From positions 5,177,501 through 5,241,500 of the forward strand of contig NZ_CP049744.1 of assembly GCF_000760935.2 (NCBI RefSeq): 64,000 nucleotides of DNA. Direction: 5' to 3'. The position numbers and the translations under genes are program-made. The stretch comes from Rhodococcoides fascians A25f. GTDB taxonomy: Bacteria; Actinomycetota; Actinomycetes; Mycobacteriales; Mycobacteriaceae. This document shows positions 44,623 to 52,870 of this stretch, piece by piece (position 1 is the stretch's first letter; each line of letters opens with the position of its first letter). Below the pieces are notes generated by a model. That model searched no databases. It saw only the letters and a program-made list of their open reading frames with translations, and was not told where the DNA came from.

Positions 44623-46062
44623 GTGACAACATCAGTGCTTATGAGCATCACGCAACGAGTCGGTGCGGCGGCCATCGTGGTCGTCCCCGTTTTCGTTACA
44701 TTCGCAATGATTCTCGGCGGAACTCCAGCGAAACTGGGCGCGTTCGCCCTCGTCGTGCTGACTGTGGGAGCGTACATCGGCCTACGTCATCCGCTGTATC
44801 TGACTCGCGCTCTTGCTTTTTCACTCGGCGCATTGCCGTTCGGATATGTTCCCGGTGTTCACGCCCCGTTAATTTTCGCTTTGGGAATCGCGGTCATCCT
44901 CGCCACTGTGATCCACCGCACAGCGGTGAGCCGCATCACATGGCCGGAAATGCCGATGATCGCACTGCTCGTTCTCTCCGCATTGTCGTTGTTCGCAACC
45001 AGTGGCGCACTCGTCGACTACGTGGAATTCGGCCAATGGGTCGTTTCCACATTGGTCGTCGTCTGCCTGTTGCGTATGCAGCGGGACGAGCTGGCTCTAT
45101 TCGGCAGAATCTATGTCTACGCCGCCTCGGCCGCAGCCGCTTTCGCCGTGCTGATCTTCGTCGCAGATCCGGCCGGGAAACTGATTCGCTACCTGTCGAT
45201 CTTCGGCTACGGCAGCGAGGAAGAAAGCACTCGTTTCGTCTACAGCCCCACCGGAGCCACCACTGTTCGCCTGGCCGGGACGTATATCGACCCCAATGCG
45301 GCCGGCATCGGATTCGTCCTGGCCCTGATGCTGTGCGTGCTGCTTCTGCGCGGCTACCTGCGCACAATGCTTGCCGCACTGCTGTTCCTGTCGATCGTCA
45401 TGACGCTCTCTCGGGCAGCGCTGTTCTCCGTGGTCTTCGGCGTACTGCTGATGTTGGCGTTCCAGCAACTGCGCACCCGCGAGCGGCTCGCCATCGTCGG
45501 CTCCTTCGCGGCAGCATTCGTCGGCGCTCTCGCCGTACCGAGTGTGCGCAATCGCGTCTTCTCGTCGTTCGGTAGCGGGGACGCAGGCTCGAGTGCACGC
45601 GGCGACGCTCTGGTGGAGTTCCCCGGCCACATGCAGGGCCACTGGATGTTCGGACTGGGCTGGGGCCGTGCCGAATTCAAAGACCCCACGGTCGCTTTCG
45701 AAGTGAACTACGTAGCCAACACCCCGCTGCTGACCATCTACCGCGGAGGGTTGGTGGCCGGCATTGCCTTCGTCGCGATACTCGTCGTCATCGCCGTGGT
45801 CGGATACAAACTGCTCCGGGCCCGGCAGTGGGAGTACGGGTTCTACGGCGGCGGAATGATCGGCTTTGCCGTCGTCGCGCTGCAACTCGACTTCCCCGTT
45901 GTCACGATCCCAGCGACCACAATGGCGTTTTCGGTGATGTACGCATTTCTCGTCTACGCATGGGAAAAGTCGTCGGAAACCGATCCACTTGCCGACAACG
46001 CCCACGCTCTCGAAACGAAAAGCTTGGTTTCACCGAGAGAAGCTCGACCAGCAGTTTCATAA
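44623..46062 (+). CDS. Wzy-like O-antigen polymerase/ligase family membrane protein
   Basis: 479 aa from GTG 44623 (GGTGAA 6-7 nt upstream); ATG 44641 and upstream starts are alternatives. About ten to twelve helices, with YIDPNAAGIGFVLALML and MTLSRAALFSV, a central outer loop, and PGHMQGHWMFGLGWGRAEF. This is the O-antigen ligase/Wzy pattern. It diverges from BY-kinase 3 across about 90 bp, so the two may share control. Third Wzy candidate in the window; no flippase is directly beside it, the nearest being at 52867-54012. Confidence 0.82.
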   Translation: MTTSVLMSITQRVGAAAIVVVPVFVTFAMILGGTPAKLGAFALVVLTVGAYIGLRHPLYLTRALAFSLGALPFGYVPGVHAPLIFALGIAVILATVIHRTAVSRITWPEMPMIALLVLSALSLFATSGALVDYVEFGQWVVSTLVVVCLLRMQRDELALFGRIYVYAASAAAAFAVLIFVADPAGKLIRYLSIFGYGSEEESTRFVYSPTGATTVRLAGTYIDPNAAGIGFVLALMLCVLLLRGYLRTMLAALLFLSIVMTLSRAALFSVVFGVLLMLAFQQLRTRERLAIVGSFAAAFVGALAVPSVRNRVFSSFGSGDAGSSARGDALVEFPGHMQGHWMFGLGWGRAEFKDPTVAFEVNYVANTPLLTIYRGGLVAGIAFVAILVVIAVVGYKLLRARQWEYGFYGGGMIGFAVVALQLDFPVVTIPATTMAFSVMYAFLVYAWEKSSETDPLADNAHALETKSLVSPREARPAVS

Positions 46063-46083
46063 CGATCGAGACGATATTTGGGA

Positions 46084-46112
46084 ATTGCACAAAACCCAGT
46101 TTGTAGTGCAAT
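46084..46112. promoter_or_regulatory. Hairpin/operator between Wzy and glycoside hydrolase genes
   Basis: ATTGCAC (46084-46090) and GTGCAAT (46106-46112) are perfect inverted arms; inside them AAAC (46092-46095) pairs with GTTT (46099-46102). TTGCAC could also serve as a -35 box for the hydrolase gene. It is either a weak terminator for the Wzy gene (no T-run) or an operator over the hydrolase promoter. Confidence 0.4.
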
Positions 46113-46171
46113 GATTCTCCGCACCGGCCCGTCGAACGTTGGCACAGGCCCCCTGGTGGAGAGAATTGAAG

Positions 46172-47659
46172 ATGGTTCACTTTCGCGGTGGCTTTCGCAC
46201 ATTGATTTCAGCGACAACAGCAATGATCGTCGCTGCCGGTCTTGCATTCGGAGCGCAAGCGCCTGCCCAAGCAGCCCCGACACCTCCCGGTGTCGGCATC
46301 TCGGACGGCGGCGGCCTGCTCTGGTCCACGGACGCCGAATTGGACACCACCGTCCAATTCGTCACCGCCATGGGTGTGAAGTCGATGCGCATCGCCATCC
46401 CGTGGTCGACCGTCGAACCCGTCCAGGGCCAGCTCAACTGGGCACCCGTCGACCGCATTGTGAACAAGCTGCGAGCAGCCAATATCTCGATGCTGGGCAT
46501 CATCGCCTACACCCCATCGTGGGCCACCTCGCCGGTGAACCAACCCATCAACACCCGTCCTGCCTCGCCGGCCGCATTCGGTGATTTCGCCGGCAAAGTC
46601 GCCGCCAGGTACAAGGGCAAAGTGGCCGACTACGAGATCTGGAACGAACCCAACGGGGCGATGTTCTACGCACCGCAACCCGACGCGTCGGGGTACACCG
46701 CCCTGCTCAAGGCCGCATATCCCAAGATCAAAGCAGCCGATTCGGCCGCGACAGTCGTCGGCGGCGTGCTGGGTGCAGCCGAGCAGGCATACGGAGTGGT
46801 CAACCCCGTCGACTTCACCAATCAGATGTACACGGCAGGCGCGAAGAACTACTTCGACGCGCTCTCCTACCACCCGTATCAGTACTCGCTGAAGTTCTCC
46901 GAGGGCCCGTACGTCGACCACTCCCCGGCCCGGCAGGTCATGGACATGCGCGCGACGATGGTGGCGAACGGCGACAGCGCCAAGAAGATCTGGGGAACCG
47001 AGTACGGCGTGCCGACCTCGGTGGCCTCGGAAGATCAGCAGAGCGCGATGATCACCGACTTCGTCACCAAGTGGCGTGAGCTGCCGTACACCGGCCCGAT
47101 CTTCCTGTATCAGCTGCGTGACCAGCAGACCGGCAGCAACGATCCGGAGATGACGTTCGGGCTGTTGCACACCGATTGGTCGGCCAAACCCGCACTGTGG
47201 GCGCTGATGAGCCTGCTGCAGAACAACATTCCGCGGACCCCGGAGTACAACCGCTTCGCGGCCGCTCCCAACAACTTCGGAGCCGTCCTCGGCCCGGTGT
47301 TCCCCGTTCGCGACACGTGGGCCCAGTATCGACAGGACGCCGTGGTGTACGAGATGCCCAACGGATTCGTCGGCGTACCTCGCGTTGTAGCCGAGGCCAT
47401 CCGGTACACCGGATTTCTACCCACCACCCCGTTCAACGGCACCTACCAGGACTTCGACAGCCCCTACGGCCTTCGTGTGTTCTCCACCGCCGTCGGCGGT
47501 ACCCACAACATCGGTGGTGGCATCTTCAGCGCCTGGGATCCAACCCTGGGCCCGGCCACGAGCGACGAGATCCCTCAGTACGGCGGCGGCGTGCGCGTGA
47601 CGTTCCAGTACGGCGCCATCACGTGGGCTCCCTTCGTGGGGACGACCGTCACCCGTTGA
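46172..47659 (+). CDS. Secreted clan-A glycoside hydrolase with LGFP-like C-terminus
   Basis: 495 aa from ATG 46172, with GGAGAG upstream. A signal peptide is cut near AQA-AP (about residue 35). The catalytic domain (about 40-340) is a TIM-barrel of the GH5/GH39/PslG type: IWNEPN with acid/base Glu159 and WGTEYG with nucleophile Glu277. The C-terminal 130 residues include segments like LGFP repeats (PNGFVGVP near 390, LGPATSDE near 459, then GAITWAP), which bind the mycolate wall in related organisms. Probably an endo-hydrolase that trims the polymer while held at the wall. Paralogue of 55121-56158, which lacks the extension. Confidence 0.82.
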   Translation: MVHFRGGFRTLISATTAMIVAAGLAFGAQAPAQAAPTPPGVGISDGGGLLWSTDAELDTTVQFVTAMGVKSMRIAIPWSTVEPVQGQLNWAPVDRIVNKLRAANISMLGIIAYTPSWATSPVNQPINTRPASPAAFGDFAGKVAARYKGKVADYEIWNEPNGAMFYAPQPDASGYTALLKAAYPKIKAADSAATVVGGVLGAAEQAYGVVNPVDFTNQMYTAGAKNYFDALSYHPYQYSLKFSEGPYVDHSPARQVMDMRATMVANGDSAKKIWGTEYGVPTSVASEDQQSAMITDFVTKWRELPYTGPIFLYQLRDQQTGSNDPEMTFGLLHTDWSAKPALWALMSLLQNNIPRTPEYNRFAAAPNNFGAVLGPVFPVRDTWAQYRQDAVVYEMPNGFVGVPRVVAEAIRYTGFLPTTPFNGTYQDFDSPYGLRVFSTAVGGTHNIGGGIFSAWDPTLGPATSDEIPQYGGGVRVTFQYGAITWAPFVGTTVTR

Positions 47660-48086
47660 ATTCGGCACTATCTGATCGGGTATTCACATACCGGTAGGCC
47701 TTTTTATTCGCATTCTCAGTGGACTTTCTCGGCGTCTTCATTGCGGTCAAGTTAACTCTGGGCGAAGGCAGGGTTTCGGCGGCTCGCTGGATTAATTTGC
47801 GTTGTGAAGAACCTCACTCAGAGCTATCTATTTGTCGTGGAAACGGATATTCATATACAGCGAACGAATGACTCTTCGTGGCAGGATTACGTCCATTGTT
47901 CGTATGTCTCGTCGGGGGACGCCGATTTGTCCACGGTTCCGTCGTGCAGTGCCGCACGCTCGAACCCGGGTCGGTGCTCGAGATGCTCTCGCTCCATTCG
48001 AGTACGGTTCGACACGATGGGTAACTGATGGATACGAATATTGTTGTGTCGCATGTTAGTTCGCGTAAGCACTGCCAGGTGGAACC
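47660..48086. other. 427-bp intergenic region before the GT4-gmd operon
   Basis: This holds a weak terminator-like element at its left end (47679-47708) and should hold the promoter of the eight-gene operon starting at 48087. AGGTGG, about 6 nt before ATG 48087, is that gene's ribosome site. No further gene, repeat or known RNA element was seen. Confidence 0.4.
47679..47708 (+). terminator. Weak intrinsic terminator candidate
   Basis: GGTAT (47679-47683) and ATACC (47688-47692) form a 5-bp stem with a TCAC loop, followed after 8 nt by a T-rich run (TTTTTATT from 47701). It lies just after the glycoside hydrolase stop. The short stem makes it weak. Confidence 0.4.
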
Positions 48087-49223
48087 ATGACCGACGGCAC
48101 CGGGCTCCGCGTTGCGATTGCCCATGACTACCTGACCCAACGCGGCGGTGCCGAGAAGGTTGTGCTGGCGATGGCTCGCGCGTTCCCGGACGCGCCCATC
48201 TACACCACACTCTTCGAGCCGTCGACGACGTTCCCCGAGTTCTCCGACCTCGACGTGCGGCCTTCCAGGTTGAACCGAATCGGGTTCCTTCGCAAGAACC
48301 ACCGCGCCGCCCTGCCACTGCTCCCGTTCGCGTCCTCGTCGATCGAGATCGACGCCGACGTGGTGCTCACCAGCACCAGCGGTTGGGCCCACGGCTTCCA
48401 CACCTCCGGTCGCAAGCTCGTCTACTGCTACTCCCCGGCACGCTGGCTGTACGAATCACAGATGTACCTGGGTGAGGCGCGGAGTCCGCTCAAACGTGCT
48501 GCGCTAAAGACACTTTCAGCGCCGCTGCGCACCTGGGACCAACGAGCGGCCCTCTCGGCCGACCGATATCTCGCCATCTCCACCGTGGTGAAGCAACGCA
48601 TCACCGACGCATACGGCATCGAGTCGACGGTGCTACCCGCGCCCTTCACCGTCGAGACAGCGACGCCGGAGTCGATCCCCGAGGCGGACGCGTTTCTGAG
48701 CGGCTCGGGCTACTACCTGTGCATCTCACGACTGCTGCCGTACAAGAACGTCGACAAGGTCATGGCCGCGTTCGCCGGCACCGACCGCAAGCTGATCGTC
48801 GTCGGCCGCGGCCCCGAAGCAGACCGGCTGCGAAAGCTCAAGTCCGACAACGTACTGATGCTCAGCGATCTGACCTCGGGACAGATGACCTGGCTCTACC
48901 AAGGTTGTAACGGTTTGATCGCCGCGAGCTATGAAGATTACGGATTGACCCCCATCGAAGCGGGCTTCCACGGCAAGCCCAGCGCAGTGCTGCACTGGGG
49001 CGGGTTCCTCGACACCGTCGAGGAAGGCGTATCCGGTGTGTACTTCGGTCAGCCCCAACCGGATTCGATCCGTGACGCGGTAACAGCGCTCGAGCAAACC
49101 ACGTGGGAACCCTTGAAGATCAAAGCGCACGTCGAGCAATTCAACGAAGAACGCTTTGCCGCCGAACTGCACGCGGCAGTGTCCGAGATGTACACAGAAA
49201 ACATGGAGAGGGCGGCATCGTGA
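48087..49223 (+). CDS. GT4 family glycosyltransferase (WbaZ/mannosyltransferase-like)
   Basis: 378 aa. ATG 48087 with AGGTGG upstream. N-terminal AIAHDYLTQRGGAEKVVLAM and CYSPARWLYE; donor domain with LCISRLLPYKNVDKVMAAF, VGRGPEADRL and AASYEDYGLTPIEAGFHGKP. This pattern is shared by mannosyl-type GT4 enzymes using GDP-mannose. It is the first gene of an operon continuing into gmd, which makes GDP-linked deoxysugar precursors. TGATG overlap with gmd. Confidence 0.86.
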   Translation: MTDGTGLRVAIAHDYLTQRGGAEKVVLAMARAFPDAPIYTTLFEPSTTFPEFSDLDVRPSRLNRIGFLRKNHRAALPLLPFASSSIEIDADVVLTSTSGWAHGFHTSGRKLVYCYSPARWLYESQMYLGEARSPLKRAALKTLSAPLRTWDQRAALSADRYLAISTVVKQRITDAYGIESTVLPAPFTVETATPESIPEADAFLSGSGYYLCISRLLPYKNVDKVMAAFAGTDRKLIVVGRGPEADRLRKLKSDNVLMLSDLTSGQMTWLYQGCNGLIAASYEDYGLTPIEAGFHGKPSAVLHWGGFLDTVEEGVSGVYFGQPQPDSIRDAVTALEQTTWEPLKIKAHVEQFNEERFAAELHAAVSEMYTENMERAAS

Positions 49224-50218
49224 TGACCAAGCGCGCACTGATCACCGGCATCACCGGCCAGGACGGCCTCTACCTCGCCGAACTGCTGTTGAGCAAGGGA
49301 TACAAAGTCTTCGGTTTGATTCGCGGACAGAACAACCCGAAGGCCGCCATGGTCGAACGGGAGCTACCTCAGGTCCAGATCCTGCACGGCGATCTTCTGG
49401 ATCTCTCGGCCTTGATGCGCGCATTTGCCGTCGCCGACCCCGACGAGGTGTACAACCTCGGAGCTGTCTCGTTCGTGGCGTACTCGTGGGAGAACGCGCG
49501 CCTCACCACCGACGTCACCGGCGGTGGTGTGCTGAACATGCTCGAGTCCACTCGGCTCTACGAGCAGGTATCGGGCAAGCAGGTTCGCTTCTACCAGGCG
49601 TCCAGTTCGGAGATGTTCGGCAAGGTCCAGCAGGTACCGCAGCGCGAGGAAACGCTGCTGTGGCCCCGGTCCCCGTACGGCGTGGCCAAGGTCTACGGGC
49701 ACTACATGACCATCAACTACCGCGAGTCCTACGGCATGCACGCCAGCTCCGGCATTCTGTTCAACCACGAATCACCCCGTCGCGGGCCGGAATTCGTCAC
49801 TCGCAAGGTCTCCCAGGCCGTCGCCCGCATCGCCCTCGGATTGCAGACCGAGATCTCGCTGGGCAACCTCGACGCCAAGCGCGACTGGGGATTTGCCGGT
49901 GACTACGTCGAGGCCATGTATCTGATGCTGCAGCAGGACGAGGCCGACGACTACGTGATCTCCACCGGCGAAACGCATTCCATCCGAGAACTTCTGGACC
50001 ATGCGTTCGCCGCAGTGGACATCACGGACTGGGAGCGTTACGTCAAGATCGACCCACAGTTCCTCCGTCCCGCTGAGGTCGATCTACTCGTCGGTGACTC
50101 CGCCAAAGCCCATGCAGCGCTGGGCTGGAAGCCGAAGGTCGCCTTCCCCGAACTGGTTGCGATGATGGTGCAGAACGACCTCGCCGAGCAATCGCCCGAC
50201 ACGGCCGCAATCGCGTGA
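49223..50218 (+). CDS. gmd: GDP-mannose 4,6-dehydratase
   Basis: 331 aa from ATG 49223 (GTG 49220 possible), with GGAGAGGG upstream. Motifs: ALITGITGQDGLYLAELLL (NADP-binding GxxGxxG), QASSSEMFG with the catalytic Ser/Glu, YGVAKVYGHYM with the catalytic Tyr/Lys, GILFNHESPRRGPEFVTRK and GNLDAKRDWGFAGDYVEAM. These are near-invariant in Gmd. It converts GDP-D-mannose to GDP-4-keto-6-deoxymannose, the precursor of fucose, rhamnose and perosamine-type sugars. Coupled to both neighbours by overlaps. Confidence 0.93.
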   Translation: MTKRALITGITGQDGLYLAELLLSKGYKVFGLIRGQNNPKAAMVERELPQVQILHGDLLDLSALMRAFAVADPDEVYNLGAVSFVAYSWENARLTTDVTGGGVLNMLESTRLYEQVSGKQVRFYQASSSEMFGKVQQVPQREETLLWPRSPYGVAKVYGHYMTINYRESYGMHASSGILFNHESPRRGPEFVTRKVSQAVARIALGLQTEISLGNLDAKRDWGFAGDYVEAMYLMLQQDEADDYVISTGETHSIRELLDHAFAAVDITDWERYVKIDPQFLRPAEVDLLVGDSAKAHAALGWKPKVAFPELVAMMVQNDLAEQSPDTAAIA

Positions 50219-51189
50219 ACACCGGGCACCGCCCGACCGCGCTGATCACCGGAGTGGCAGGCCAGGACGGTAGCTACCTCGCTGAACTGCTGCTCGAACG
50301 CGGTTGGGCCCTCCACGGCGTTGCCAAACCCGGTGCGCTGCACAGCTCGGTGAACCCGCTCGTCGAGCAGCACCACGTCGATATCAGCAAGCCCGGGGTT
50401 GCCCAGGTTCTGATTCGCGACATCGAGCCCGACTACGTGTTCCATCTCGCCGGCATCTCGTCGGTGTGGCGATCGTGGAACGACCCGGTTCTCACCACTC
50501 AGGTCAACGGACTCTCTGCAGCTGCGCTGCTCGATGCCTGCTTCACCCAGCAGGAGGCGTCGGGCAGGCGCATCATGGTGGTGAATGCATCCAGTGCCGA
50601 GATCTTCGCCGGATCCGGAGTACCACTGCAGAACGAGGGGACCCGAGTTGCGCCGACTTCTCCGTACGGTGTGTCGAAAGCTCTGAGCCACAACATGGTC
50701 GAGGTCTATCGTTCCCGCGGTCTCGAGGCAACCAATGCCATCCTGTTCAACCACGAATCGCCGCGACGCCCGGAGACCTTCGTGACCCGCAAGATCACCA
50801 AGGCGGCGGCCGCCATCTCCCGCGGCACTCGTGACACGCTCGAGCTCGGCAACCTCACCTCGGAGCGAGATTGGGGCTGGGCACCCGACTACGTCGACGC
50901 GATGGCTGCGATGGCCGACTACGGCAAGGGTGACGACTTTGTCATCGCCACCGGTGAGGCGCACAGCGTGGCGGACTTCGTCGCCACCGCGTTCGAGGCC
51001 GTGGGGATCGACAACTGGCGTGACCACGTGCAAAGCGACTCCGAGATGCTCAGACCCGTCGACTCGGCAAGAATGGTGGGCGACGCCACCAAAGCCCGGG
51101 ACCTGTTGGGCTGGGCACCGACCAAGGACTTCGATCAGATCGTCAAGGCGATGGTCGAGTTCGACATGACCGAGGAGATGGCAGCATGA
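50215..51189 (+). CDS. Second Gmd-like extended SDR (GDP-sugar dehydratase or reductase)
   Basis: 324 aa from GTG 50215 (GTGA overlap with gmd). It keeps many Gmd features (ALITGVAGQDGSYLAELLL, ILFNHESPRRPETFVTRK, GNLTSERDWGWAPDYVDAM, YGVSK), but the active-site region reads NASSAEIFAGSG and the N-terminal substrate segment is shorter and different. A tandem Gmd plus diverged partner suggests it acts on Gmd's product, for example as a 4-keto reductase (Rmd/Fcl role). A duplicated dehydratase with another GDP-sugar is the alternative. ATGA overlap with the acyltransferase. Confidence 0.72.
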   Translation: MNTGHRPTALITGVAGQDGSYLAELLLERGWALHGVAKPGALHSSVNPLVEQHHVDISKPGVAQVLIRDIEPDYVFHLAGISSVWRSWNDPVLTTQVNGLSAAALLDACFTQQEASGRRIMVVNASSAEIFAGSGVPLQNEGTRVAPTSPYGVSKALSHNMVEVYRSRGLEATNAILFNHESPRRPETFVTRKITKAAAAISRGTRDTLELGNLTSERDWGWAPDYVDAMAAMADYGKGDDFVIATGEAHSVADFVATAFEAVGIDNWRDHVQSDSEMLRPVDSARMVGDATKARDLLGWAPTKDFDQIVKAMVEFDMTEEMAA

Positions 51190-51803
51190 CAGCGGTGGAA
51201 CGGCCTGTGGGCGACGCGGAACCCGAGATCTACGACGTGTCGAACTACAAGATGCAGGACATCACGTTCAAACGGAAGCTGCGCAATCGCGTCGGCACGC
51301 TCGGCTTCAACATGTTCGTGACCTTCATTCCGTCACACTGGATTCGGCAGAATTTCCTGCGCGCGTTCGGAGCGACGATCGGCAAGGACGTCTCGATCTT
51401 CCGCGGCACCACCATCCTCGATCCCGAGGGCCTCACCATCGGCGACGCATGCTCCATCGGATTCCGCTGCATGCTCGACGCCCGCGGCGGCATCACGATC
51501 GGCAGCAACGTCGTCATCGCCAGTGACACCCACATCATCGCCGGCTACCACGACCACAACTCGCCGGAGTTCACCCCGATCCTCGAGCCCTGCGTAATCA
51601 ACGATTACGTGTGGATTGCCAGTCGCAGCACGCTTCTCAGCGGTGTGACCCTGGGCCGCGGAGCGGTCGTCGGCGGTTGCTCCATGGTTCGTGGAGACGT
51701 AGGCGAACTCGAAGTGGTCGCCGGAGTGCCTGCCAAGGTGCGCGCGATGCGCGATCCCAAGGCTCTCGCCTACCGCCCGAAGTATCGGCCGCTGTTCTAC
51801 TGA
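51186..51803 (+). CDS. Hexapeptide-repeat acyltransferase
   Basis: 205 aa. Left-handed beta-helix repeats from about residue 70 (GLTIGDACSIGFRCML, GGITIGSNVVIASDTHIIAG), a His in YHDHNSPEF as the likely base, and the closing VVAGVPAKVRAM. WcaF/Maa-type family. It probably O- or N-acetylates a nucleotide or lipid-linked sugar. A short amphipathic N-terminal region (about 25-55) may bring it to the membrane. ATG 51186 overlaps the upstream stop by 4 nt and the stop shares one base with the next ATG. Confidence 0.85.
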   Translation: MTAVERPVGDAEPEIYDVSNYKMQDITFKRKLRNRVGTLGFNMFVTFIPSHWIRQNFLRAFGATIGKDVSIFRGTTILDPEGLTIGDACSIGFRCMLDARGGITIGSNVVIASDTHIIAGYHDHNSPEFTPILEPCVINDYVWIASRSTLLSGVTLGRGAVVGGCSMVRGDVGELEVVAGVPAKVRAMRDPKALAYRPKYRPLFY

Positions 51804-52870
51804 TGATTCTGCGCGACTGCCGACTCGTCTACCTCGCCCCTCGATCCGGAGTGGGCGGGGTAGGCGACTATGCCGACGATTTCGCCGACGCCGTGCGTCA
51901 CCACTTCGGCGAAGTGATCGAGTATCGCCACGACGGGCCCGGGTCGCACTCGGTACGAGACATTCTGCGGCACCGCAAGGCAATTCAGGAGCTCGTCGAC
52001 GCCGATCCGGAGCGCGTCATCGTGCACTGCGAACTCAGCGGCGGCTCGGTGATGCCGTTCTGGGCTACCGCTCGTCTCACCGGCAACCCGCTGGTGACCG
52101 CGACCGTGCACGACCCACCCGGCATCGTCTGGTGGCCTGCCCGCACCAAATTCCTGGCCGGCAAGAAGGTGCTCAACCACGGCCTGCACTACCCACTGCG
52201 GGCAGCGTGGCGCAGGCTGGAACGCGCCGTCGTCGGACGTCGAACGCTGTTCGCACTCACCCGCTCCGGTGCCGACTCCCTGGAACGCAGCTACCCCGCC
52301 GTGACGGCGGAAGCTGTCATGCACTTCGTCCCCGAACGGCCCGACATCACCCCGGCCGAAGATCGCCCCCTTGCCGTCGGCCTGTTCGGATTCGTCTACC
52401 GCGGTAAAGGATTCGATCAGCTCCAGCAGCTGCGATATCGTCTGCCGAGCGAGATTGCCATTCGCATCGCCGGACGCGGAACCGAACTGCTCGACCCCGT
52501 GGACGGAGTCGAAATTCTCGGAGAGGTGAACGGACCCGACGAGGACGCCTTCTTCGAATCCATCCGTGCACTCGTGGTGCCCTACGGCAAACGATCCATC
52601 TACGGCGACGCGTTCCCCGCTTCCGGTTCGGTGAGCCGTGCCATCGCCTACCAAACCCCGGTCGTCTGCCTCGAGGAAGGCGCTCTCTCCGAAACCGACG
52701 GCGGTGCACTGGTTGTCGCCGGCGGAACCGTCGAGATCGCCGACGCCACCGCTCGCCTCGTCACCGATCGAGAAGCGCTGACCCGACTCCGCCACGAAGT
52801 GGAGACACTGCGCAGCGCCAACGCTCCCCACCTGGTGGCCGAGAACTTCGTGTCTGTGTGGTCGAAGTGA
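51803..52870 (+). CDS. Glycosyltransferase, GT4-like
   Basis: 355 aa from ATG 51803 (one-base overlap). YLAPRSGVGGVGDYADDFADAV at the N-terminus and HDPPGIVWW resemble the acceptor domain of GT-B enzymes. The C-terminal half has LAVGLFGFVYRGKGFDQL, a loop VEILGEVNGPDEDAFFESI, and SGSVSRAIAYQTPVV, a divergent GT4 donor domain. Less conserved than the other GT4s, so the family is less sure. It lies between the acyltransferase and the flippase in the coupled operon. Confidence 0.72.
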   Translation: MILRDCRLVYLAPRSGVGGVGDYADDFADAVRHHFGEVIEYRHDGPGSHSVRDILRHRKAIQELVDADPERVIVHCELSGGSVMPFWATARLTGNPLVTATVHDPPGIVWWPARTKFLAGKKVLNHGLHYPLRAAWRRLERAVVGRRTLFALTRSGADSLERSYPAVTAEAVMHFVPERPDITPAEDRPLAVGLFGFVYRGKGFDQLQQLRYRLPSEIAIRIAGRGTELLDPVDGVEILGEVNGPDEDAFFESIRALVVPYGKRSIYGDAFPASGSVSRAIAYQTPVVCLEEGALSETDGGALVVAGGTVEIADATARLVTDREALTRLRHEVETLRSANAPHLVAENFVSVWSK

